Assembly: GCA_045631225.1 (NCBI GenBank) | Contig: JAZQUG010000044.1 | Coordinates: 62,001-126,000, forward strand | Reading direction: 5' to 3' | Length of the DNA stretch: 64,000 bases | From: Fimenecus sp045631225 | Lineage (GTDB): Bacteria; Bacillota; Clostridia; Oscillospirales; Acutalibacteraceae | In this document: positions 8,174 to 16,261 of the stretch, piece by piece | Position numbering within the stretch: the stretch's first letter is position 1 | Layout of the letters: each line of letters opens with the position of its first letter | Program-made: the position numbers and the translations under genes | Notes under the pieces: generated by a model | What the model was told of the DNA's origin: nothing | What the model saw: only the letters and a program-made list of their open reading frames with translations | Databases searched by the model: none

Positions 8174-8694
8174 TTTTCCATCTCCTTTAAATTTATCATT
8201 TTTGAAAAATACGGCATTGTTAACCGTAATAATGTACCTGTTAAAATTCCTGTAACCACCGATGCAACAAGCATTACAGGAGCATAACCAATAATCGCAC
8301 TGCTCTGTACCAGAAAAAACGATACGGACAGCTGACCTAAATTATGAAATATTGCAGACAAAATGCCGATTCCGGCATATCCGAAGCCTGTTTTATTCCG
8401 CAAAAGAATTATCATACAGATTGCACTGAGAATTCCGCCTGCAAGACTCATACAGAATGCTGTAAAGCCTCTTGTGATAAACACAAACACAGATTTTGCA
8501 AGAACTATAAACAGCGTTTCACCCATACTCAGCCTTGATGCCGAAAACATTACGGGAATATTGGAAAGTCCGAGCTTACTACCCGGTGGCATAAAATATG
8601 CTGTGGGCAAAAGTCCCTCCACAAATGACAACACAAGGGAAATTGCAGTCATTAGTGCTGTGAATGTAATTCTTTTAATCTTTTCTCTTCTCAT
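8170..8694 (-). CDS. Gx transporter family / heptaprenyl diphosphate synthase component I-like membrane protein
   Basis: A 174-residue protein with five or six hydrophobic segments. The segment FMPPGSKLGLSNIPVMF (about 34-50) is characteristic of the PF07456-type family seen beside rnf or apbE genes in many clostridia. The heptaprenyl synthase name is historical, and the actual role is not established. It may move a flavin or other cofactor. It overlaps rnfC by four bases, so it is made together with the complex. Confidence 0.8.
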   Translation of the reverse strand: MRREKIKRITFTALMTAISLVLSFVEGLLPTAYFMPPGSKLGLSNIPVMFSASRLSMGETLFIVLAKSVFVFITRGFTAFCMSLAGGILSAICMIILLRNKTGFGYAGIGILSAIFHNLGQLSVSFFLVQSSAIIGYAPVMLVASVVTGILTGTLLRLTMPYFSKMINLKEMEK

Positions 8695-8698
8695 ACAT

Positions 8699-9055
8699 TC
8701 ACCCTGTCAACGCATCAAGCTGACCTTCACCGCTTATCTCAACAGCAACTCTGTTGGGAGCACAGATAATACCCTCACCTGCTTTTGAGATTTTACCGCT
8801 CCTGACACAAACCTTGTCAGGACAGCTCGAGTCCTTCACATAAATTTCACCATTTTCACGACAGACAGTAACACCGTTAATTTCCTTTTCAAGGTATTCA
8901 CCATTAAGTGATACAGTCTCAACAGCCTTACCGTCAACCTTTATCTGAGCCATTGTGCCCTTTGGGGAGGAATTCATCAAAATCATTCCTGCAACACCAA
9001 TAATCAGCACAAGGACAAGCAATATAAAGTCCTTTTTTGTTATAAGCTTTTTCAT
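8699..9055 (-). CDS. NusG domain II (NusG_II) membrane-anchored protein
   Basis: A 118-residue protein with an N-terminal membrane helix (about 8-27) and a small beta domain outside the cell. The segment SSCPDKVCVRSG and the later IICAPNRVAVEI are typical of the NusG_II family, with Cys in both. Despite the name it has no link to transcription. The family co-occurs with ApbE and Rnf-like flavinylation loci. It overlaps apbE by four bases and sits four bases before the Gx transporter gene. Confidence 0.85.
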   Translation of the reverse strand: MKKLITKKDFILLVLVLIIGVAGMILMNSSPKGTMAQIKVDGKAVETVSLNGEYLEKEINGVTVCRENGEIYVKDSSCPDKVCVRSGKISKAGEGIICAPNRVAVEISGEGQLDALTG

Positions 9056-10062
9056 TCAATCACCGAAATTGAGAAATCCTCATTCTGAATTGTCAATTTA
9101 TCCACTAAGCCATCCGTAATGAGGACTGATTTGTCCTTTTTTACAATAATCACTTCTGCATCATATTCCTCTGCAAGCTTAAGACCCTTTTCAATCCCCT
9201 CGCAGAAAATTGCAGTTGAAAGAAAATCGCTTAATGTACCGTTATTTACAACAACAGTTACGGAGGTAATGTCGTTTTGTACAGGCTTACCTGTTCTTGC
9301 ATCGAAAATGTGAGAATATCGTACTCCGTTCTTTTCGAAATACTTTTCGTAATCACCCGAAGTGGAAATAAAGCAATCGGTAGCATTAAGAATTGCAAAA
9401 TAGTCATTCTGACCGCCAAAAGGATTACGGATACCGATTTTATAAGGCTCCTTACCTATCACACCGATTGAACCGCCAACCGTCACGAGAGCGTTTTCCA
9501 CATTCTGCCCTTTAAGATACTCAATTACCTCATCACAGGCAGTACCCTTACCCAAAGCACCCAAATCGAGAATACCGTCAGTTACGGAAACTGTGCTACC
9601 GTCAACACTTATTGACGCTTTTTTAAGTTTTTCCACGGTTTTTGCAATCTCTTCATCAGTGGGCACATATCCGCCGTCTTCGATTTTCCACAAGGTCTTC
9701 ATTTCACCACTGAAAAGAGTAAATCCGTCACTTTTTCCGGAAAGAGTCATACATTCAGCAATATAATCAACAAACCATTTGTCGGCAGTTATGCTCTTAT
9801 TTGCATTTAATAGGGAAACAGATGATGATGCACTGTTATGAGAAAGAAAAGCTCTGTCGATAAGGCTGATTCTTTCAAATGCATTACTGCAAAGCTCGTC
9901 ACCGTCACGCTCACCGTAAACCTTTATGTTCACAGGGCTTCCCATAGCGTAATTAGACAAGGAGGCATCCCTCATACCGCTGTTGATAAGTGAAACAAGA
10001 AAAATCAGAGCAACAAGAACAACACCCAGAACGGGAACAATATTCTTTATTTTTTTCACCAT
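9052..10062 (-). CDS. apbE: FAD:protein FMN transferase
   Basis: A 336-residue extracytoplasmic enzyme with a single N-terminal anchor (about 8-28). It cleaves FAD and attaches FMN to Thr/Ser in target proteins, here most likely RnfG and RnfD. Family segments seen: NYAMGSPVNIKVYG, LDLGALGKGTACDEV (with the conserved GxxxKG), LVTVGGSIGVIG, YSHIFDARTGKPV (HIxDPxTG type) and SDFLSTAIF. No lipobox Cys is present, unlike many ApbE. It is first in the rnf operon. Confidence 0.92.
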   Translation of the reverse strand: MVKKIKNIVPVLGVVLVALIFLVSLINSGMRDASLSNYAMGSPVNIKVYGERDGDELCSNAFERISLIDRAFLSHNSASSSVSLLNANKSITADKWFVDYIAECMTLSGKSDGFTLFSGEMKTLWKIEDGGYVPTDEEIAKTVEKLKKASISVDGSTVSVTDGILDLGALGKGTACDEVIEYLKGQNVENALVTVGGSIGVIGKEPYKIGIRNPFGGQNDYFAILNATDCFISTSGDYEKYFEKNGVRYSHIFDARTGKPVQNDITSVTVVVNNGTLSDFLSTAIFCEGIEKGLKLAEEYDAEVIIVKKDKSVLITDGLVDKLTIQNEDFSISVIE

Positions 10063-10090
10063 TTCACCACCTATTTTTCCATACTATAAT

Positions 10091-10119
10091 ATAATACAAC
10101 ATTTTAGCACTTTAATCAA
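10091..10119 (-). promoter_or_regulatory. Promoter of the apbE-rnf operon
   Basis: On the minus strand TTGATT (10119-10114) and TATTAT (10096-10091) are separated by 17 bp. They lie about 30 bases upstream of the apbE start. Confidence 0.7.
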
Positions 10120-10194
10120 TTGGTAAATATATTGAAATAATGGCAAATAAATGATACAAAATGACGATAAAGCAAACTTTCCGTTCGACAAATA

Positions 10195-10416
10195 GGAGTT
10201 TATCGGGATGAATAATGAAGTATTGCTACGCAATATGAAGTAATCTACGATTATTAAGTATTTATCGTTGATAAATATGAAGTAAAGTAAATCCTTTCAT
10301 ATGCCGTAAGGCATACTTCATAGCAACGCTACTTCATATCCGTCAGGATACTTCATAAATCAAACGGATTTACTTCATTGTGGCGAAGCCACATCTCCCC
10401 GATAAATTATAATTTA
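10195..10416. repeat. Mosaic palindromic repeat element, copy 1
   Basis: A chain of short hairpins joined by the octamer ATGAAGTA on the left and its complement TACTTCAT on the right. Visible mini-palindromes are TTGCtacGCAA, ATGCCgtaaGGCAT, TAGCaacGCTA, ATCCgtcaGGAT and TGTGGCgaaGCCACA. The ends differ: the left end reads GGAGTTTATCGGGATG and the right end reads ATCTCCCCGATAAATTATA. Both end types recur at 13010 and 37441. No coding potential. It probably folds as a branched RNA or acts as a non-autonomous mobile repeat. Confidence 0.75.
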
Positions 10417-10431
10417 CATACACAAACAACA

Positions 10432-10455
10432 AAAGCAGGGTCGAAACCCTGCTTT
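10432..10455 (-). terminator. Terminator of the M23 peptidase gene
   Basis: AGCAGGGT (10434-10441) and ACCCTGCT (10446-10453) form a GC-rich stem. On the minus strand it is followed by TTTGTTGTTTG. Confidence 0.8.
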
Positions 10456-10474
10456 GTTAAGTTGATATATTTAA

Positions 10475-12658
10475 TTAATAGTGTGCTACACCGCAACCAC
10501 AAGTTTTATTTGCTCTAAAAATCTTTTGGAAGAAAAGTGCAAACTTGAAGAAGAAATTTGCTATACCCTTCTTATGACAATTGCAATCACAATTCTTTGT
10601 TGGATCAAGAAGCTCGTTATCACTATCGCAATATCCGTCATCATTATTATCGTTATGTCCTATTGCATCAACATAATCACCAACATAGCTATATCCACAA
10701 GAGCATGTATAAGTTGTATAGCCCTGTGCTGTACAAGTTGGAGCTGTTACAACAGTCTGATAATTATGTCCTGTTGCAGGAATTTCTTCACTCTTAAGTT
10801 CTTCACCACAATAATAACAATCCTGAACCTTAACACCAGCTTCTTCACAAGTAGGCTCAACAATTACTAACCATTCTCCATTAACATGGTCAGCAGTAGG
10901 AATTTCTTCTACATCAATAACTTCACCACATACTGTACACTTTTGGAGTTTCATTCCTTCTGTTTTGCACGTTGCTTCAGTTGTTGTTTCCCACGCACCT
11001 GCTGTATGTCCTGTTGCTGAAACCTCTTCAATTGCAATTATTTCACCACAAACAGTACATTTCTTTTGACGAAGTCCGTCAGTAGTACATGTTTCTTTTT
11101 CAACAGTTTCCCACACACCTGCTGTGTGTTCTGTCATTGGAATTTCTTTTTCAGCAATTATTTCGCCACAAGTTGTACAATTTAATCTTGATGAACCGAC
11201 TGTAGTGCATGTAGCAGGTGTTACAACTGTCCACTCTCCTGCAGTATGTACATTCTGACTCCACACAGCATAAAGTGTAATTGTAGCATCATTTGATGCT
11301 GTAAGATTCTTCACAGTCTGCTTATCTGTATATTTAGCAACAGTAGCTGTTGGATTTGTTGACCAACCAAGGAAAGTATAGCCTGTTCTTGTAAATGCAT
11401 TCGCATTTAATGCTTTCGCTGTGTCGTATGTATGACTTGAAGCAGACATTGTACCGCTACCACCATTTGCATCATACGCTATTGTATATGTCTTTGCCTG
11501 CCAGATAGCATACAGTGTTCTTGAACAGCTACCGTCCTTGATACCTGATTTTATGTCTGTTGGTAAAAGAGTTGTATCATTCTGGTCAAATACAGTTCCA
11601 CCTGATGATTTTGTTCCCCAACCCATAAAGGTATAACCAGTTTTTTTGAGCCCAAATGACTTTGGATTAAATAAGCCTGTATCCTTTGCTTTGTTATATG
11701 CCCAGCTCTGAACAAATTTATCATTATTTTTATATATTAATCCGTTGTTTAATGAGAAATTCTCTTCTGTAACCTCGCCACCATTAGCATTATAGTAAAC
11801 AGACAATGTGTTAGCTTCCCATATTGCATATAATGTGATTGTCTGGTCACCATCACCTATTGTAGGACACAATGTCTTTGCAGTCATAGGGTCGTTTTGG
11901 TTGTAAATTGTTCCACCACTGGACTTTGTTCCCCAACCTACAAATGTGTAACCTTCTTTAGAAAGTCCAAATGTTGTGCGATTGTAAAGTCCACTTTCAC
12001 ATATTGTGCCATCAACAATTTCCTGTGTGAAAACTTTATCATTTGATTTTCTACATACAACACCTGAACCATTCAAATAGTACTTTTCGTGAGAAGTATC
12101 TATTTCTCCACCATTTGCATCGTATTTGATTGAGAGTGTGTATTTAATTTCATCTACATATGTTTCATTTTTAGCATTAACATCTCCATGCCAAGGGTCT
12201 GTTGTATTAATCTGGAAATGAAGATGGTTGCCTGATGAATTACCTGTGCTACCAACTTTACCGATTTTTTGTCCCACAACAACTTTAGCTCCCTTGGTTA
12301 CATTTGAAGGAATACTACCAGCCTTCATATGTGCATACTGATACCATCTACCATCTGTACCACGAATAATAACACCTGTTCCGAAGCCATCACAATCTCC
12401 ACGACTTCCATAATGTTTCTCCGTACACTTGTACACATTTGTTACTGTGCCACCTATTGCAGCAACAATATCAGCACCGCCAATAGAACTATCCGCAATA
12501 TCAATACCTGGATGACTACTGCTATATCCTTGTGATAATGTTTTATGTCCTGGAACCGGCCATAATAATGTTGTTCCTGCACTTGCTGTGATACTTGACA
12601 TTGGGATAATTGAAATTATCATTATCAATGCCAAGAAAAGTGATAAAGCTTTTTTCAT
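10475..12658 (-). CDS. Secreted M23 (LytM-like) peptidase with InlB-type and Cys-rich repeats
   Basis: About 727 residues. An ATG at 12658 (MKKALSLFLAL) is preferred over the ATG at 12676, because AAAGGAAGA lies 6-7 bases before it while the upstream ATG has no ribosome site. Order: signal peptide (1-27), M23 zinc endopeptidase (about 35-160) with HPGIDI and NHLHFQI supplying the metal ligands, three InlB/Flg_new beta repeats (about 175-460, each with ANGG, GYTF-GW and LYAIW), then five Cys-pair repeats of about 37 residues (CTTCGE, CTVCGE and similar). The C-terminus reads CDCNCHKKG, a hydrophobic stretch, then CGCGVAHY. It likely cuts peptidoglycan peptides at the cell surface. The C-terminal module may retain it there (inference). 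Confidence 0.88.
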   Translation of the reverse strand: MKKALSLFLALIMIISIIPMSSITASAGTTLLWPVPGHKTLSQGYSSSHPGIDIADSSIGGADIVAAIGGTVTNVYKCTEKHYGSRGDCDGFGTGVIIRGTDGRWYQYAHMKAGSIPSNVTKGAKVVVGQKIGKVGSTGNSSGNHLHFQINTTDPWHGDVNAKNETYVDEIKYTLSIKYDANGGEIDTSHEKYYLNGSGVVCRKSNDKVFTQEIVDGTICESGLYNRTTFGLSKEGYTFVGWGTKSSGGTIYNQNDPMTAKTLCPTIGDGDQTITLYAIWEANTLSVYYNANGGEVTEENFSLNNGLIYKNNDKFVQSWAYNKAKDTGLFNPKSFGLKKTGYTFMGWGTKSSGGTVFDQNDTTLLPTDIKSGIKDGSCSRTLYAIWQAKTYTIAYDANGGSGTMSASSHTYDTAKALNANAFTRTGYTFLGWSTNPTATVAKYTDKQTVKNLTASNDATITLYAVWSQNVHTAGEWTVVTPATCTTVGSSRLNCTTCGEIIAEKEIPMTEHTAGVWETVEKETCTTDGLRQKKCTVCGEIIAIEEVSATGHTAGAWETTTEATCKTEGMKLQKCTVCGEVIDVEEIPTADHVNGEWLVIVEPTCEEAGVKVQDCYYCGEELKSEEIPATGHNYQTVVTAPTCTAQGYTTYTCSCGYSYVGDYVDAIGHNDNNDDGYCDSDNELLDPTKNCDCNCHKKGIANFFFKFALFFQKIFRANKTCGCGVAHY

Positions 12659-12677
12659 AAATATTCTTCCTTTCATT

Positions 12678-12755
12678 TTATAACATTACGTTATAAAATT
12701 GATTATATAACAATTTGTTATGTAAGTCAATATAGCATTTTGTTATGTGACATAA
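12678..12755. promoter_or_regulatory. Three palindromes in the M23/XRE divergent region
   Basis: TTATAAC-ATTAC-GTTATAA (12678-12696), ATAACA-ATT-TGTTAT (12707-12721) and TTATGT-G-ACATAA (12743-12755) are all perfect inverted repeats sharing a TTAT(A/G)-type half site. They lie between the divergent starts at 12658 and 12775. They are good candidates for operators of the adjacent XRE regulator. Confidence 0.55.
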
Positions 12756-12774
12756 TAGCCTTGAGGTGTTTTGT

Positions 12775-12987
12775 ATGTTGCATAACAGATTACGAGATTT
12801 GCGTGAAGACTCTGACCTTTTACAAAAAGATATTGCAAATATTCTGAATTGCTCTCAGGTTTGTTATTCATATTATGAAAATGGATTACGTGACATCCCA
12901 ACACAGGTTTTAATCAAACTTGCAAACTATTATGACGTTTCAATCGACTATATTCTTTGTCAGACCGACAATCCTGAACGATTATAA
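12775..12987 (+). CDS. Small XRE-family helix-turn-helix regulator
   Basis: A 70-residue protein consisting of one Cro/C1-type HTH domain: helix 1 RLRDLREDSDLLQKDIAN, recognition region SQVCYSYYENGLRDIP, then the LIKLANYYDVSIDYIL segment typical of the family. The ATG at 12775 is chosen over the GTG at 12766 because GAGG lies 8 bases before it. It is divergent from the secreted M23 gene across three palindromes, which suggests that it represses itself and the peptidase. No ligand domain is present. Confidence 0.85.
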   Translation: MLHNRLRDLREDSDLLQKDIANILNCSQVCYSYYENGLRDIPTQVLIKLANYYDVSIDYILCQTDNPERL

Positions 12988-13009
12988 TAAACAAATAAAT
13001 AAAAAATCG

Positions 13010-13156
13010 CAGTTTTTCGGGATATTAATATGGAACAACATATTTTGTAGGGGACGATGCCCACATCGTCCCGTTCCAATGCCTGCCATTAAACTACATC
13101 GGATCACTGTGGGCAGCGACCCCTACATTGCGAAGACCCCGACAAATTATAATTTA
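13010..13156. repeat. Mosaic palindromic repeat element, copy 2
   Basis: The left end AGTTTTTCGGGATATTAATA matches the left end of copy 1. The right end GACCCCGACAAATTATAATT matches its right end. The inside carries GGGACGATG-CCCA-CATCGTCCC (13051-13072) and, inverted, a related unit GTGGGCAGCGACCCCTACA near 13110-13128. No gene is seen here. Confidence 0.65.
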
Positions 13157-13225
13157 TCTTCATGGAGATTAAAATAATTGTTGATTTTTTATAGTATGAT
13201 GATAAAATAAATTATACAAGAAACT

Positions 13226-13270
13226 GACACGGGTCGATGTAGGCATCGACCCTTACAAAATTATAATTTA
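13226..13270. repeat. Partial repeat unit in inverted orientation
   Basis: GGGTCGATG-TAGG-CATCGACCC (13231-13252) followed by TTACAAAATTATAATTTA is the reverse complement of a relative of 13043-13077. The AAATTATAATTT end lies next to the AAGGA ribosome site of the following gene, so the repeat contributes to its leader. Confidence 0.6.
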
Positions 13271-13282
13271 AGGATGAATACT

Positions 13283-14392
13283 ATGACCTATAATTTCAGT
13301 TTTTTTATGCCGGTGAATATTCTCGGCGGTAAAAATGCATTACAAAACAACAAAAGTATCTTCTCAACCCTTGGCAAAAAGTGTCTTATTGTAACAGGCA
13401 AAACATCTGCAAAAAAGTCAGGTACACTTGATGAATTGATTGCAGTTTTTAACGAATTGAACATTGAATATTCTGTTTTTGACGAAATTACTGAAAACCC
13501 ATTGACCAAGACTTGTTGTGATGGTGGTAAGGTTGCAAGAGAATTCCAGGCTGACTTTGTGGTTGGCATTGGTGGTGGCTCACCTCTTGATGCTTCAAAA
13601 GCAGTTTGTGTTTACGCCACAAATTCACATATTGTTAATGACGATATTTACACAGCAAAAGTCCTGAATGAGCCTTTGCCTCTCGTTGTTATCGGTACAA
13701 CATCGGGAACAGGCAGTGAAGTATCAGGCGTTTCAGTGCTGACTCGTGAAAATGGCAGAAAACAAAGTATCAGTGGTAAGAATTACTATGCTGACTATGC
13801 AATTGCAGACGCTAAATACACATATTCTGTTCCATACAGAACAACTGTTTCAACTGCACTTGATGCTCTTGCTCACGCTGTCGAATCAATGTTTTCACCT
13901 CGTGCAGATTTCCTTACACAGCAATTTGCACTCATTTCTACTAAAATGATTTATCCGATTCTTCTGAAGTTGTACGAAACAAAGGAATTACCGACTGAAG
14001 AAGAAAGAGACACACTTTACTTTGCATCACTTTATGCAGGTTTTGCACTTAACAAAGGTGGAACAGGGTTCCCACACGGTATGGGTTATGCTCTTACTGA
14101 AGATTACAATGTGCCACACGGAATTGCTTGTGCAGTTTTCTTGCCACAGTACCTTACAGAAGCTCAAAGGGCAAATCCGGTTCTTTTCAGTCAGGTGCTC
14201 GACGCTATGAATTGTGACAAATCTTCTGCTGAAAAACTTATTCAGGATTTATGTGATTTACACTTGTCAATTCCTGATGAGAGAATTAATGAATATGTTA
14301 CCCGTTGGGAAACTCTCAAAAACTTCAAAAACTCGCCTACTGAATTCAATAATAAAGATGCAGGTTGTTTAGTTAAAAATCTCTTCCAATAA
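13283..14392 (+). CDS. Iron-containing alcohol dehydrogenase
   Basis: A 369-residue NAD(P)-dependent, metal-dependent dehydrogenase of the type III family. Seen: the nucleotide-binding motif GIGGGSPLDASKA, the TTSGTGSEVS segment, and metal ligands in ALDALAHAVES, GFPHGMGYAL and NVPHGIACAVF. The ATG at 13283 is preferred over the one at 13274, which overlaps the AAGGA ribosome site. Substrate is unknown; primary alcohols or diols are usual in fermenters. It is followed by a terminator, so co-transcription with the next gene is unlikely. Confidence 0.88.
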   Translation: MTYNFSFFMPVNILGGKNALQNNKSIFSTLGKKCLIVTGKTSAKKSGTLDELIAVFNELNIEYSVFDEITENPLTKTCCDGGKVAREFQADFVVGIGGGSPLDASKAVCVYATNSHIVNDDIYTAKVLNEPLPLVVIGTTSGTGSEVSGVSVLTRENGRKQSISGKNYYADYAIADAKYTYSVPYRTTVSTALDALAHAVESMFSPRADFLTQQFALISTKMIYPILLKLYETKELPTEEERDTLYFASLYAGFALNKGGTGFPHGMGYALTEDYNVPHGIACAVFLPQYLTEAQRANPVLFSQVLDAMNCDKSSAEKLIQDLCDLHLSIPDERINEYVTRWETLKNFKNSPTEFNNKDAGCLVKNLFQ

Positions 14393-14450
14393 TTTATAGT
14401 TACAAACTGTCTAAAGCGTAATAATCCTTAAATTTCTATACTTTCTATAT

Positions 14451-14500
14451 AATATCGTCGTTTCCATTGTCTATTATGACAACAAACGGCGATATTTTTT
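14451..14500 (+). terminator. Terminator after the alcohol dehydrogenase
   Basis: AATATCGTCGTTT (14451-14463) pairs with AAACGGCGATATT (14484-14496), followed by T6. An inner TTGTC/GACAA stem extends the hairpin. Together with the promoter below this accounts for most of the 303-base gap. Confidence 0.85.
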
Positions 14501-14604
14501 CGATTAGAAACAGTTGAATAGATAATTTATAACTATAATTTAGTTGATTTTTAACTTGTAGATAATTTTCAACTATTTGTTTTCGGCTATTTTTCCAAAA
14601 ATTG

Positions 14605-14632
14605 TTGACAGAAGGAAAAATAGTGTTATAAT
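14605..14632 (+). promoter_or_regulatory. Promoter of the aminotransferase gene
   Basis: TTGACA (14605-14610) and TATAAT (14627-14632) are 16 bp apart, both consensus, about 64 bases before the ATG. Confidence 0.8.
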
Positions 14633-14695
14633 GGTATGTGAACGATTATCTGTATTGACGGATAATAAATCTTTACTTAACGGAGGAGAAAAATT

Positions 14696-16186
14696 ATGGC
14701 AGACACAAGATTCGCTATTACACATTATCATGATGCTGCTCAGATTAACAAACAGCTTGACGAACTTATCAGCAAACCAATTTATTCAATTAAGCCTGAA
14801 GTTCTTAAAGCTTATGAAGAAGAGTATTATGATAAGAAGTGTGCTAAATCAAAGGAAATGATTGCTGAAGCAAAGACAATCATCCCTGGTGGTGTTCAGC
14901 ACAACCTTGCTTTCAACTATCCATTCCCACTTGTTTTCACAAAAGCTGAAGGTGCTTACCTTTACGACGTTGACGGAAACAAGTATTTTGACTTCCTTCA
15001 GGCTGGTGGACCTACAGTTCTTGGTTCAAATCCTAAGGTTGTTCGTGACCAGGTTATCGACCTTCTTAACACATGTGGTCCTTCAACAGGTCTTTTCCAC
15101 GAATTTGAATACAAACTTGCTAAGAAGATTTCTGATTCAGTTGAATCAGTTGATATGTTCCGTATGCAGGGTTCAGGTACTGAAGCTTGTATGACAGCTG
15201 TTCGTGTTGCTCGTCTTGCAACAGGTAAGAAGAACATCCTTAAAATGGGTGGTGCTTACCACGGTTGGTCAGACCAGCTCGGTTACGGTATCCGTGTTCC
15301 TGGTTCAAAGTTCACACAGGCAAGTGGTGTTCCACTTTACCTCTTCAAGCACACTCAGGAATTTTTCCCTGGTGACCTTGAAGACCTTGAAAGAAAACTT
15401 TGGCTCAACCAGTTCAACGGCGGTACAGCTGCTGTATTTATGGAACCAATCGGTCCTGAAAGTGGTACAACTCCACTTGATTATGACTTTAACAGAGGCG
15501 TTGAAAGACTTTGCCGTAAATATGGCGCTCTTCTCGTATTCGATGAAGTTGTTACAGGTTTCCGTATCGGTATGGCTGGTGCTCAGGGCTTCTTCGGCGT
15601 ATCTCCTGACCTTACAATCTTTGGTAAGGTTATCGCTGGTGGATATCCTGGTGCAGGTGGTGTCGGCGGTAAGAAGCAGTACATGAAGCACCTTGGTGCT
15701 GGTCTTGACGATTCAGGTATGAAGGTTAAGAAGGCATTCACAGGCGGTACAATGACTGCTAACCCACTTTCATGCTGTGCAGGTTACTTCACTCTTGAAG
15801 AAATCGACAAGCAGAACGCATGTCAGAAAGCTGGCGAAATGGGTGACAGACTTACTCAGGGTCTTCAGGAACTCGTTAACAAGCACGGACTTCCATTCGT
15901 TGTTTGGAACGAAGGTTCAGTTTGCCACCTTGAAACAGTTGGTACAATGCACTACTCAATCGACTGGTGCAAACCTTGGAAAATCCCTGGTGTTCTTTCA
16001 GCTACAAGCGAAAGAAAGAAGGAAATGCAGTACATGGGCGCTGCTTACATGGCAGAAGGACTTGTTACTCTTGCTGGTAGCCGTCTCTACACATCAGCTG
16101 CATACACACCTAAGATGATTGACCAGGCTCTTCAGTGCTTCGATAAGGTATTTGCTAACGTTGCTGTTAAGCCATCAAACAAATAA
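14696..16186 (+). CDS. Class III PLP-dependent aminotransferase (glutamate-1-semialdehyde aminomutase-like)
   Basis: A 496-residue cytoplasmic enzyme of fold type I. Seen: GSGTEACMTAVR for the phosphate pocket, GGAYHGW, FDEVVTGFR with Asp283 pairing the PLP ring, and the Schiff-base Lys311 in TIFGKVIAGGYP. It is longer than HemL (about 430) because of an N-terminal extension of about 50 residues. No other heme genes are nearby, so a HemL role is unlikely. Pairing with a class II aldolase suggests metabolism of an amino or aldehyde substrate, but which one cannot be read. Strong promoter, GGAGGAG ribosome site and highly biased codons suggest high expression. Confidence 0.85.
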   Translation: MADTRFAITHYHDAAQINKQLDELISKPIYSIKPEVLKAYEEEYYDKKCAKSKEMIAEAKTIIPGGVQHNLAFNYPFPLVFTKAEGAYLYDVDGNKYFDFLQAGGPTVLGSNPKVVRDQVIDLLNTCGPSTGLFHEFEYKLAKKISDSVESVDMFRMQGSGTEACMTAVRVARLATGKKNILKMGGAYHGWSDQLGYGIRVPGSKFTQASGVPLYLFKHTQEFFPGDLEDLERKLWLNQFNGGTAAVFMEPIGPESGTTPLDYDFNRGVERLCRKYGALLVFDEVVTGFRIGMAGAQGFFGVSPDLTIFGKVIAGGYPGAGGVGGKKQYMKHLGAGLDDSGMKVKKAFTGGTMTANPLSCCAGYFTLEEIDKQNACQKAGEMGDRLTQGLQELVNKHGLPFVVWNEGSVCHLETVGTMHYSIDWCKPWKIPGVLSATSERKKEMQYMGAAYMAEGLVTLAGSRLYTSAAYTPKMIDQALQCFDKVFANVAVKPSNK

Positions 16187-16201
16187 TCATTGATTTTTTC
16201 G

Positions 16202-16232
16202 GGTGGATGAATTCATCTTCATCCACCTTTAT
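16202..16232 (+). terminator. Hairpin between aminotransferase and aldolase genes
   Basis: GGTGGATGA (16202-16210) pairs with TCATCCACC (16219-16227), followed by TTTATT. The T tract is short, so partial read-through into the aldolase gene is plausible. Confidence 0.65.
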
Positions 16233-16261
16233 TAACCTAATTTAAGAATGAGGTGAATAAT

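Noticed and set aside
10201..10400. CRISPR array
   Set aside because: The repeated ATGAAGTA units are 8 bases and reverse orientation halfway. Spacing is irregular, the inserts are palindromes, and no cas genes are near.
14501..14600. Possible operator GTTGAA-ATAGATAATTT near the aminotransferase promoter
   Set aside because: The partial repeats around 14513 and 14563 are AT-rich and imperfect, so they cannot be distinguished from background by eye.
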